Source: Actinomycetospora sp. TBRC 11914 (GTDB taxonomy: Bacteria > Actinomycetota > Actinomycetes > Mycobacteriales > Pseudonocardiaceae). From it: a stretch of DNA of 64,000 nucleotides. The stretch's first letter is position 1. Every line of letters starts with the position of its first letter. Location of the stretch: the NCBI RefSeq assembly GCF_012933465.1, contig NZ_JABBND010000005.1, positions 62,001 through 126,000 of the forward strand, written 5' to 3'. This document shows positions 33,471 through 41,582 of this stretch, one piece after another. A model generated the notes under the pieces. The model worked only from the letters and a program-made list of their open reading frames with translations, searched no databases and was not told the origin of the DNA. Made by a program: the position numbers and the translations under genes.

Positions 33471-34880
33471 ATGACCCGAGCACGCCACGCCCGCTCGCGG
33501 GTCCGTTGGCCCAGGACGCTGCTCACGGTCCTCGTCGTGGCGCTCCTCGCCGGGGGCGCCCTCGCCGTCTGGTGGTATGACCAGGCGCGTGCGTCGGCCG
33601 TCGCGCTGGGCACGGCGGACTGGACGTGGGCGGCCCAGGAGGGCCCGCTGAGGCTCGGGGTGACCCACGGTCAGTACAGCGTCGACACGTGGCAGCCCGC
33701 GCCGGCACGCACCCGTGCCGACGCGATCTTGCGCGAAGCGAGCGGATTGCAGAATCAGTACCTCATGGGGTTCGGCGTCCTGAACCCGGAGCCTGCGCCC
33801 GGCGTCTTCGACTGGTCCCGGCTAGACCAACGAATGGGTCTCGTTCGGGAGACCGGCGGCACGACGGTACTCACGCTCGCCGGGGCGCCGGACTGGATGA
33901 AGGGCGGGGCGCCCGGCGTCACCGACTTCTCCCGCATCGAGGTCGCGCCCGACCGCGCGCACTACGCCGACTTCGCCCGTCTCGCCGCGGCAGCAGTGCA
34001 GCGGTATCCGCAGATCCAGTACGTGCAGGTCTGGAGCGAGCTGAAGGGCTTCTACTCGGCCGCGGCCAACGACTGGGACGCAGCGTCCTACACCGATCTC
34101 TACAACGCCGTCTACGACGCAGTGAAGCAGGCGCGACCCACGGTCCGCCTCGGCGGACCGTACGTGGCGATCGACTCGTGGGCGGGCCCGGCCGCCGGCG
34201 GGTCGCCGTCGTCGCTCTCCGGGCCTTGGGGGTACGTCGACCAGCGCAGCCTCGACGTCGTGGACTACTGGCTGGGCCACGCCCGCGGGGCCGACTTCGT
34301 CGTCGTCGACGGGGGCACCGCCACGAAGGACGGCGGTCTGGTCGCCACGCCCGCGACCGCGGCGGCGAAGTTCGCCGTGATCGACGAGTGGCTTCGCGGC
34401 CGGACGACGCTGCCGATCTGGTGGGCCGAGTTCTACCCGGAGGCCCGCGCCGGCGACTCGTCGTCCCACCAGCGAGCCGCCGCCACGCTCGAGGCCGTCG
34501 CCGCGCTGGCGACCTCGGGGGCGTCGGCCACGCTCCTGTGGCAGCCGGAGGCCCAACCCGGCTTCGACTACGCCGCGCTGTGGACCTCGACCGCGAGTTC
34601 GGACGGCGGCCGGCCCACCGCCCTCACCACGGCGTGGACCTGGCTCGCACCACGGCTCGCCCACGGCGAGGTGAAGATCGGACGATCCGGCGACGGGAAG
34701 GTCCTTGCCTTCCAGTCGAACGACAGCACCCTGCTCCTCAACACCGGCGACCACCCGGTGGTCGCCGGCGTCGGGCTCGGATCGGTACCGCTGGCCGCCT
34801 ACGGCACGGACATCGTCACGGCGTGCGGGGCGGTGTGGCTCGGCGGTCCGTGCTCCTCCCCCGAGGGACGGTCCTCCTAG
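33471..34880 (+). CDS. Membrane-anchored glycoside hydrolase-like protein (TIM barrel)
   Basis: 469 residues from ATG 33471 (GAGGA 5 bp upstream). A basic N-terminus and one transmembrane helix (about 16-36) anchor the protein, with the catalytic part outside. The sequence follows a GH39/GH5-like barrel: FDWSRLDQRMGLVRETGG, VQVWSELKGF with probable acid/base E190, and LPIWWAEFYPE with probable nucleophile E320. It may trim or release the polysaccharide made by the adjacent locus. It is transcribed away from that locus, from the palindrome-bearing promoter region. Confidence 0.75.
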   Translation: MTRARHARSRVRWPRTLLTVLVVALLAGGALAVWWYDQARASAVALGTADWTWAAQEGPLRLGVTHGQYSVDTWQPAPARTRADAILREASGLQNQYLMGFGVLNPEPAPGVFDWSRLDQRMGLVRETGGTTVLTLAGAPDWMKGGAPGVTDFSRIEVAPDRAHYADFARLAAAAVQRYPQIQYVQVWSELKGFYSAAANDWDAASYTDLYNAVYDAVKQARPTVRLGGPYVAIDSWAGPAAGGSPSSLSGPWGYVDQRSLDVVDYWLGHARGADFVVVDGGTATKDGGLVATPATAAAKFAVIDEWLRGRTTLPIWWAEFYPEARAGDSSSHQRAAATLEAVAALATSGASATLLWQPEAQPGFDYAALWTSTASSDGGRPTALTTAWTWLAPRLAHGEVKIGRSGDGKVLAFQSNDSTLLLNTGDHPVVAGVGLGSVPLAAYGTDIVTACGAVWLGGPCSSPEGRSS

Positions 34881-34919
34881 CGGCCGGGCTCCGACAGCAC
34901 GGCGTGGGTGTGTCGTGGG

Positions 34920-35141
34920 TCAGGACCAGATCCGGAGTGTCGTGAGCACGAAGGTCAGCAGGGCGAACAGCAGCTCGCCGACGGCGACGGCTGCGACACA
35001 GGCGAGGACCCGGACGGTCCTGGTGACTCCCGCGGGCTCCGGGCGCCACGGTGATTCGGCCAGCACGGCACAGCCGGCGAGTGCGAGCATCGCGACGGCG
35101 AACGCGCACCACGCGAGGATCTCGGCCGTCGAGGTGGTCAT
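34920..35141 (-). CDS. Small membrane protein, 73 aa
   Basis: ATG 35141 overlaps the stop of the upstream large membrane protein by 4 bp (ATGA), so translation is probably coupled. The product (MTTSTAEILAWCAFAVAMLA...) has two hydrophobic helices around a short polar loop (ESPWRPEPAGVTRTVR). No family recognised. It is the last gene of the polysaccharide operon and may be a subunit of the preceding membrane protein. Confidence 0.65.
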   Translation of the reverse strand: MTTSTAEILAWCAFAVAMLALAGCAVLAESPWRPEPAGVTRTVRVLACVAAVAVGELLFALLTFVLTTLRIWS

Positions 35142-37030
35142 GGGTTCCTCGTCCTCTCCAGGACGACGGCGTCGCCCTCGACACGCTGGATGCGGTACCA
35201 GCCCTCGGCGACGAACTCGGCGATGGCCTGACGGGTCCACCCCGGGCTCCTCCCACCGAGGACGACGCCCTCCGCATCGCCCTGGCGCAGCACGACGAGG
35301 TACTCCGGGGGGTTCGCGAGGACGCAGCGGATCGGGTCGTCGATGATCGGCTGGCAGTCCGCGGCGGTGTTGAACTGGTTGACGTCCGCAAGACGCTCGA
35401 TGCCGAGCGGGGCGTGATCGCCGAGGGTGTAGACCGAGGTGCCGGCCGGAGCGGCCTCGATGGTCTCCCGGACGACCTGGACGTCGTGGGGCCGCACCGA
35501 GAGGTAGACGTCGTTGCCGCCGCGCAGGACGACGACGGCGGCGCACAGCAGGACCATCCCGGCGGCGAACACGGGCAGCGCCACCGAGGTCCAGCGCCGA
35601 TGGAGCACCCGGAGCGCCTCGGTGCCCAGCACCGCGAGGAACGGCAACCCGTAGAGCAGGATCCGGAGCAGGACCTCGCCGCCGTAGCTCTGCAGCAGCA
35701 CGATCGTCACCGGCACGGCGGCCAGCGCCAGGACGACGAGCTCACGCCGCTGCCGCCAGCGCCACCACGCCCCGAGCAGCGCCAGCCCCCAGGTCGCGCC
35801 GGCCAGCGCGACCCTGCCGAACTTGCCGACCAGCTGGCCGACGTCGCCGACGAGCCGGTCACCGAGCCCGCCGCTGATCGACGACCCGACCTGGCCGACG
35901 CTCGAGGTGGCGAGTCCGAGTTGGTTGACCCAGAACTCGGCGGCTCCCAGCACGAACCACGTCGTCACGGCGAGGACCAACACCAGGAGGAGGTGCCGGC
36001 CCCAGAGCCGTCGGGCGACGACGAGGACGAGCAGCTGGGCGCCGATCGCGAACGGCGTGAGCTGGTGGGCGGCGACGAGGGCCGCCAGGCACACGGCCGA
36101 CCCGCCCCACTGGATGAGGACGTCCAGTCGGTCGGTGTCTGGCCGCGACGGCCCCGAGAGCCACCAGCGCACCCGGTCGATCAGCGCTCCGACGCGGTAC
36201 GGCCGGACCGCGGCGAGCTCCACGGTGTCGGCCTCGGTCGACGCGTACCGGGGTTCCGCGGCCCTCCTCGGCCCGGTCGCGGGGGCCGCGAGGGGGCCGA
36301 CCGCCGCAGCGAGCACCGCCAGGACGAGGATCATGGCGGTCGCCTGCGGGGAGAAGTAGTCCTGCTCGATCCAGTTCTCGCCGCAGAACAGCCACGTCGC
36401 GACCCATGGCGCACGGGTGCCGCCGAGGAGGCCGCGAGCGATCTGGAAGACGCCCGCGGCCCACGCCCCGACGATCGCGATGGGCGCCCACCGCAGCACC
36501 GTGTCGAGCTGGCGCATCCCGGCGGCGTCCTGGATCCAGGCCCACTGCGCGAAGAAGCCGGGCCAGGACAGCCGCGAGTCGATCCCGCGGGGCACGCCGC
36601 CCGCACGGGTGATCGCGTCCACGAACCCGGCGTGCAGCCACGTGATGCCCAGACGCGCCGCGGGCTCCACCACCGACGGCATGCCCGTCGTGCAGAGGAT
36701 CAGCACCCCGGTCAGGAGCGCGAGCGCCACCGGGCGGGGTCGTGCGATCTCGAGCACGCATGCGGCAACGGCGAGCACGATCGACGCCCATCCCCAGACG
36801 GGGAGCACCCCGCCGAGACCCAGGCCCCCCATCGCGTCGAGGTCCACGGTCACGGCGGCCAACGGCAGGAGCGCGACGGCGAGCGCCGCCAGCGCCAGGG
36901 GCGTCCACGGGCGCAGCCGATGCCACGTCGGTGCCCCACCCTCGACGTCGTCGGGAGCGGCACCGTCGGGTTCCGGCCTGGCGCGCTCGACGAGGCTGAT
37001 GAGCCTCGTCATGCCGGTCCCTGCCGTCAT
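35138..37030 (-). CDS. Large polytopic membrane protein (GT-C-like), 630 aa
   Basis: About twelve hydrophobic helices with a C-terminal soluble domain (VYLSVRPHDVQVVRETIEAA to LERTRNP). The FCGENWIEQDYFSPQATAMI loop contains acidic residues (GENWIEQD), as in GT-C glycosyltransferases that use polyprenyl-linked sugars on the outer face. It may be the polymerase of this locus, which otherwise lacks one. ATG 37030 overlaps the preceding stop by 4 bp; the longer frame to 37180 would overlap a real gene. Function is inferred from topology and context only. Confidence 0.6.
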   Translation of the reverse strand: MTAGTGMTRLISLVERARPEPDGAAPDDVEGGAPTWHRLRPWTPLALAALAVALLPLAAVTVDLDAMGGLGLGGVLPVWGWASIVLAVAACVLEIARPRPVALALLTGVLILCTTGMPSVVEPAARLGITWLHAGFVDAITRAGGVPRGIDSRLSWPGFFAQWAWIQDAAGMRQLDTVLRWAPIAIVGAWAAGVFQIARGLLGGTRAPWVATWLFCGENWIEQDYFSPQATAMILVLAVLAAAVGPLAAPATGPRRAAEPRYASTEADTVELAAVRPYRVGALIDRVRWWLSGPSRPDTDRLDVLIQWGGSAVCLAALVAAHQLTPFAIGAQLLVLVVARRLWGRHLLLVLVLAVTTWFVLGAAEFWVNQLGLATSSVGQVGSSISGGLGDRLVGDVGQLVGKFGRVALAGATWGLALLGAWWRWRQRRELVVLALAAVPVTIVLLQSYGGEVLLRILLYGLPFLAVLGTEALRVLHRRWTSVALPVFAAGMVLLCAAVVVLRGGNDVYLSVRPHDVQVVRETIEAAPAGTSVYTLGDHAPLGIERLADVNQFNTAADCQPIIDDPIRCVLANPPEYLVVLRQGDAEGVVLGGRSPGWTRQAIAEFVAEGWYRIQRVEGDAVVLERTRNP

Positions 37031-37407
37031 CGCGCGGCCCACGCGAGCCGTACGAGGGGAACGGTCGCCAGACCGACGAGCACATACAGACCGCCGACCG
37101 GGTGCCAGCTCCCGGTGCTCGCCATCACCTGCGCCCCGAGGATGGCGATCGCGCAGCTGAACGCCGCGGCGAGGAACCACCTCGTCGCCGTCGTCACGGT
37201 GCGCAGGAACCCGGCCACCGCCCAGCCCGGCCCGAAGAGGAAGAAGGCGAGGGTGGCGACAGCGCGGACGGCCCCGGCCGAACCGTCATCGGCTCCCGAC
37301 GCGGCCATGGCGCAGGCGACCACCCCGACGACCAGCAGCACGACCGGCGGGACCCAGGATCCCGTTCGGCGCGGCCGGGTGGTGGTAGCGGTGGTCGGCG
37401 TCGTCAT
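37027..37407 (-). CDS. Small membrane protein, 126 aa
   Basis: Four hydrophobic segments after a Thr-rich start (MTTPTTATTTRPRRTGSW). Both ends overlap neighbours by 4 bp. The sequence FFLFGPGWAVAGFL resembles the first part of DUF1616-type membrane proteins, but the match is weak. Probably an accessory subunit for polysaccharide export or for the adjacent GT-C-like protein. Confidence 0.6.
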   Translation of the reverse strand: MTTPTTATTTRPRRTGSWVPPVVLLVVGVVACAMAASGADDGSAGAVRAVATLAFFLFGPGWAVAGFLRTVTTATRWFLAAAFSCAIAILGAQVMASTGSWHPVGGLYVLVGLATVPLVRLAWAAR

Positions 37408-37994
37408 CGAGCCTCCTGGAACGGGGTCCCCGCGGCGCCGGCCGCGCCGCCGGCGCCGCGGGGACGGATGAGCCGCGCGGGCACACCCGCGTACAGGCCC
37501 GGCACGGGGCAGTCACGAGCGACCACGGCACCGGCGGCGATCACGACGTCGTCGGCGATCGCGACGCCGGGCAGGATCGTGGCGCGGGCGCCGATCCAGC
37601 AGCGGTCGCCGATGACGATGGGGAGCGCGGTGGACCGGTGGTCGAACCCGCGGTCGGTGCGCCGGTGGGTGGCGGTGACGAACAGGACGCACATCCCGAC
37701 GTCGGTGTGCTCCCCGATGGTGATGGGGCCCGCCGAATCGAAGTAGCACGCGCGGTTGACGAAGCTGCCGGCGCCGATCCGCACGTGCCGGCGCCCGGAG
37801 AAGATGCAGCCGTCGAAGATCCCTGGTGTGCGGATGTCCATGCCGACGGCGCGGTAGATCAGGTAGCGCAGCGGCCGCGTCGTGAGGGCCGAGCCCCCGA
37901 TCACGTTGACCAGGACGTGGCGCACCCCCCGGAACAGGTCCTCGCCGACGGCAACCGCCAGGGACCGCAGCAGCCCCGGGATCCTGGACCTCAC
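37404..37994 (-). CDS. Left-handed beta-helix acetyltransferase
   Basis: 196 residues with hexapeptide repeats typical of LbetaH acyltransferases: GCIFSGRRHVRIGAGSFVNR, PITIGEHTDVGMCV, then the catalytic-type His loop VTATHRRTDRGFDHR and PIVIGDRCWIGARATILPGV, DVVIAAGAVVARDC. Such enzymes O-acetylate sugars using acetyl-CoA. GTG 37994 has GGAGGGAGA just upstream and overlaps the flippase stop by 4 bp. It would decorate the repeat unit in the cytoplasm. Confidence 0.85.
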   Translation of the reverse strand: MRSRIPGLLRSLAVAVGEDLFRGVRHVLVNVIGGSALTTRPLRYLIYRAVGMDIRTPGIFDGCIFSGRRHVRIGAGSFVNRACYFDSAGPITIGEHTDVGMCVLFVTATHRRTDRGFDHRSTALPIVIGDRCWIGARATILPGVAIADDVVIAAGAVVARDCPVPGLYAGVPARLIRPRGAGGAAGAAGTPFQEAR

Positions 37995-39283
37995 GAGCTC
38001 TCCCTCCGTATACGACGGACGAGGCCACCGATGCCTACCGAGGCGGCGAGCAGGGCCTGCGTGGCGAGGAAGACCAGACCCATGCCGGGCAGGCCGAGAT
38101 GACCGAGCGCCACATAGCCGCCGACGAGCAACAGCACGGCGTTCGCCCCCTGGTAGCGGACGATCGCGGCCCCGCGCCGCTCCACCCGCAGCACCGACAG
38201 GCGGAGCGCGACGATCGCGCGCAGCGGCATCGCCAGGAGCAGCAGGCGGAACAGCGTGGTGCCGTGGTCGACGTAGTCGGGTCCGTACACCGCGAGGAGC
38301 CACGGGGCGATGAGGACGCCGATGCCGACCACGGGCACGATGAAGGCCGCCGTCAGGCGCACCGTCGCGGCGTGGAAGCGGGCGGTGCCGGCGCGGTGGT
38401 GGGCGCCCTCGGCGGTCAGGGACGAGCCGATGCTGAACAGGACCAGCTCGAGTCCGGTGACGACGATCCAGCTCGTGTAGAAGTAGGCGTTGGCGACCAG
38501 GCCGAGCTTGGCGGTCACCAGGATCGGCAGGACCGCGACGAAGCCCGTCTCGAGCAGGCCGCCCGTGTAGTCCGAGCCGAGGTAGCGGCGGACCTCCCAC
38601 CAGCTCTGCACCGTCGGTTCTTCGCCGGCGTGCCGCGGCAGCAGGCGGCGGGCGATGTAGGTGTTCAGCGGAACGATCACGACCGAGGCCGCGAGCATCC
38701 AGGCGCCGAGCATCCCGAGCTGCGGGAACGCCGCGAACGGCACCAGCAGGGCGATCTTGAGCACGGAGAACACGGCGTTCTCGACGGGGACCGCACCGGC
38801 GGCGCGCAACCCGATGAGCGCGGCGTCCTGCATGACGAAAACGGACCAGACCGGCACCGCGACGACGAAGAGCAGGGCGAACCCGAGCGTGCTCCCGCCG
38901 GGCCCGGCCAGGAAGGACCGGCCGACGGTGATCGCGACGAAGAGGGCACCGCCGACGAGGCTCGAGATCGCCGCGATGCCGTACGCGCTGCGCAGCATCG
39001 CTCCCGTCCGGCGCCCCGATTCCGGGAGGAACCGGATCAGCCCGTTGGTGAGGTTGAGCTGCAGGATCGCGGCCAGGAGGGTCATCGTCGACACCGCGGC
39101 CGATGTGCGCCCCACCTCCTCGGCGGGGAACAGCCGCACCGCGAGCGCCCAGAAGCCGAGGCCGAGCAGCATCGACACGCCACCGGAGACGACCAGCGCG
39201 TAGGAGTTGCGGAAGAGCGGCGTCTCGAGGTGGCGTCGGACCCCGAGGGGTACCCGCAGCGCCCGGGACACGTCGACGGTCAC
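37991..39283 (-). CDS. Polysaccharide flippase (Wzx-like)
   Basis: 430 residues with about twelve transmembrane helices. The N-terminus (LFRNSYALVVSGGVSMLLGL) and FPAEEVGRTSAAVSTMTLL are typical of the oligosaccharide flippase family. It should export the lipid-linked repeat units made by the surrounding transferases. GTG 39283 follows a GGGGAGGGG site and overlaps the upstream stop by 4 bp; the longer open frame upstream is a shadow of the next gene. Confidence 0.85.
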   Translation of the reverse strand: MTVDVSRALRVPLGVRRHLETPLFRNSYALVVSGGVSMLLGLGFWALAVRLFPAEEVGRTSAAVSTMTLLAAILQLNLTNGLIRFLPESGRRTGAMLRSAYGIAAISSLVGGALFVAITVGRSFLAGPGGSTLGFALLFVVAVPVWSVFVMQDAALIGLRAAGAVPVENAVFSVLKIALLVPFAAFPQLGMLGAWMLAASVVIVPLNTYIARRLLPRHAGEEPTVQSWWEVRRYLGSDYTGGLLETGFVAVLPILVTAKLGLVANAYFYTSWIVVTGLELVLFSIGSSLTAEGAHHRAGTARFHAATVRLTAAFIVPVVGIGVLIAPWLLAVYGPDYVDHGTTLFRLLLLAMPLRAIVALRLSVLRVERRGAAIVRYQGANAVLLLVGGYVALGHLGLPGMGLVFLATQALLAASVGIGGLVRRIRRESS

Positions 39284-40251
39284 GTCCCCTCCCCCGCGGG
39301 ACGGATCGCGAGCGGCGCCGGTCCCCCGGGGTCCCACGTGCCGCGCACTCGCGCCATGGCGTAGCCCGCTGCGGTCACGGCCAGCCCCGCGACGATCCCG
39401 GCGGCACGGAGCGGATTGCTCCCGCGGCCGAGCAGACCCGCCGCCACACCGCGCGGCAGGACCGTCCCGACGTACCGGCGCTCGCTCTCGAGTGCCGCAT
39501 CGGGCCCGGCGATGGCGGAGACCGCGGCCTTGGAGACGCCCTCGGCGTAGCAGCGACGCAGGAAGTAGGTGACACGCCCGCGCTCGACGCCGACCGAGTG
39601 CCGGACGGCCGCGGACGGGTCGTAGACGAAGCGGGCGCCCGGGAGCGCGGCCCGGACGCGGATGCCGAACTCCGTCTCCTCGCACCCCAGCGCGGTCGAG
39701 CCGACGCGGCCCAGCCCCAGGGTGAACACCCCGGCCTGCTCGAACGCCTCCCGGCGGTAGCTCATGTTCGCGCCGATGAAGTTGCGGACGGTGGCTGTCT
39801 CCCCGGGCAGTCCGACGTACGAGCAGCCCACGACCCAGAAGAACTCGGGCGGGAACCATGTCGGGCGCTGGTCCTCCCACACCGGGAACGCGCCGCCACC
39901 GACGCCGACGACGTCGGGCTCCGCGTAGTGCCCGACGAGCCGCTCGAGCCAGGTCGGATCGGCGACCGCGTCGTCGTCGAGGAAGGCCAGGACGTCGCCG
40001 ACGGCCTCGCCGACGCCGGTGTTGCGCGCTCCCGAGAGCCCAGCGGGCCAGGTGCTGGCGACCACCCGCGCCTCGCCGGCGAAACGGTCCCGGGCCCAGG
40101 CCAGGAGGGACTCGTTGTGATCGACCACGAGGACGACCTCGAGCGGTGGACAGGTCTGCCGGGCGAGCGACGCGAGGGCGTCCTCGATGTCACCGCGACG
40201 CCGGTTGGTGTGCGCGCAGACGATCACGCTCGCCGGGACCAGAGCCGTCAC
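39280..40251 (-). CDS. Glycosyltransferase family 2
   Basis: 323 residues of GT-A fold. The N-terminal VPASVIVCAHTNRRR strand is followed by LVVDHNESLL, the metal-binding LAFLDDDAVADPTWL, and ANMSYRREAFEQAG with a downstream GCEETEFGIRVRAALPG acceptor motif. The C-terminus has a membrane-associated stretch (GIVAGLAVTAAGYAM). It adds one sugar from a nucleotide donor. Both ends overlap neighbours by 4 bp. Confidence 0.88.
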   Translation of the reverse strand: MTALVPASVIVCAHTNRRRGDIEDALASLARQTCPPLEVVLVVDHNESLLAWARDRFAGEARVVASTWPAGLSGARNTGVGEAVGDVLAFLDDDAVADPTWLERLVGHYAEPDVVGVGGGAFPVWEDQRPTWFPPEFFWVVGCSYVGLPGETATVRNFIGANMSYRREAFEQAGVFTLGLGRVGSTALGCEETEFGIRVRAALPGARFVYDPSAAVRHSVGVERGRVTYFLRRCYAEGVSKAAVSAIAGPDAALESERRYVGTVLPRGVAAGLLGRGSNPLRAAGIVAGLAVTAAGYAMARVRGTWDPGGPAPLAIRPAGEGT

Positions 40252-41582
40252 CGGAGCACCCCGGAGAGCACCGCCGGATACCCGGCACGTCGCGCGTCGC
40301 GACGGCCCCGCCGGGAGCGGCCGTAGAGCCAGGGCCCGGCGACGAAGCCGGCGAACTCGAGCGCTAGAGCGCCGCGCGGGGCGGTGTGCGCGCTACCCAG
40401 GCCCTCCCGCGTCGTGGCGCCGATCCGCCGCATCCGCCACAGCCCGATCGGGATGCGCCGGAGCAGATCCCACCGCGTCGTCCCGTCGACGAGGAACTTC
40501 GCGACGAACGCCGCCATGCCGGTGCCGTAGGCGTACATCTGCCGACGCAGCGCCGACGCGTCGGCGCGGTGGTGGTGCCACACCACCGCGGACGGCTCGT
40601 AGGCGATCACCCGTCCGGCGTTGACGACGCGGACGAAGGCATCGAGGTCCTCCCCGCCGCGGGTCGGCGTGCCCGCGCCGAGCGCCTCGTCGAAACCGCC
40701 GAGCGCCAGGAGCAGGTCGCGCTCCACGGTGAGGTTCGCGCCGGCCCCGAACACCCCGGCCGCGTAGGGGTACAGGGCGTCGTCGCGCCGGTGAACTCCA
40801 CGGTCGAAGAGCTCGGGCCGGGTGCGGACCGACCACGAGGCCGCGCGGGCGTCGAAGTACGCCTCGGCCGCGCCGGTGACGCTGGCGGTGGCGACGAGGC
40901 CCGTCACCAGACCGACGTCGTCGTGGCGCCGGGTGCCCCGCAGGATGCCCTCGATCCAGTGCGGGTCGACGGTGACGTCGTCGTCGGTGAAGGCGATCCA
41001 CCGCCCGCGGGTCTCCGCCAGGCCGCGGTTCCGGGCACAGGACAGGCCGGGCCGCGGCTCGACGACGTGCCGGAAGCGACCCGCACCGATCTCGTGGACG
41101 ACGCGCTCGGTGCGGTCGTCGGTCGGGGCGTTGTCCACCACCACGACGTCGAGGTGGGGGTAGGTGAGCTCCCGCAGGCTCTCCAGGCAGTGGCGGAGGA
41201 TGTCGCTGCGGTCCCGGGTGCACACGACCACCGACACCAGTTCGTCGCCGTCGACCCGGGACGGACAGCTGGACGTCGCGGCCGGCATGGCGAGATCGCC
41301 CGAGCCGACCAGCGGCGGGAGGCCCTCGGCGACCAGGTGCTCCGCGGCCGGTCCACGGAGCTCGCGACGGACGGCGGCGGCGAGCTGGTCGACGTCGAGC
41401 GTGCCGCCGACGAGGTCGACGACCACGTACCCGAGGGGCTCGCCATGGAGTCGGACGAGCACCCGGGCGCTGTTCTGCGTCGGGTCGACGGGCACGACGG
41501 AGCGTGGCGGGGCGACGTCCGACAACTCGTACTCACAGCACCAGGTCCCGCTCACCGGCGCCGAGGTGGGTGCGGTGGTCAC
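40248..41582 (-). CDS. Glycosyltransferase family 2 with N-terminal extension
   Basis: 444 residues from GTG 41582. The first ~110 residues (WCCEYELSDV, VLVRLHGEPLGYVVVDL) form a small domain often seen in actinobacterial GT2 proteins that I cannot name. The GT2 core follows: SVVVCTRDRSDILRHCLESL, VVVDNAPTDDRT, WIAFTDDDVTVDPHWIE and GGFDEALGAGTPTRGGEDLD. A basic C-terminus (YGRSRRGRRDARRAG) suggests contact with the membrane. GTGA overlaps at both ends. Confidence 0.85.
   Translation of the reverse strand: MTTAPTSAPVSGTWCCEYELSDVAPPRSVVPVDPTQNSARVLVRLHGEPLGYVVVDLVGGTLDVDQLAAAVRRELRGPAAEHLVAEGLPPLVGSGDLAMPAATSSCPSRVDGDELVSVVVCTRDRSDILRHCLESLRELTYPHLDVVVVDNAPTDDRTERVVHEIGAGRFRHVVEPRPGLSCARNRGLAETRGRWIAFTDDDVTVDPHWIEGILRGTRRHDDVGLVTGLVATASVTGAAEAYFDARAASWSVRTRPELFDRGVHRRDDALYPYAAGVFGAGANLTVERDLLLALGGFDEALGAGTPTRGGEDLDAFVRVVNAGRVIAYEPSAVVWHHHRADASALRRQMYAYGTGMAAFVAKFLVDGTTRWDLLRRIPIGLWRMRRIGATTREGLGSAHTAPRGALALEFAGFVAGPWLYGRSRRGRRDARRAGYPAVLSGVLR

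Noticed and set aside
35051-37471. 806-codon + strand open frame opposite the large membrane protein
   Set aside because: Product is Arg/Asp/Gln/His-rich with no hydrophobic core or domain; the minus strand holds a coherent polytopic protein.
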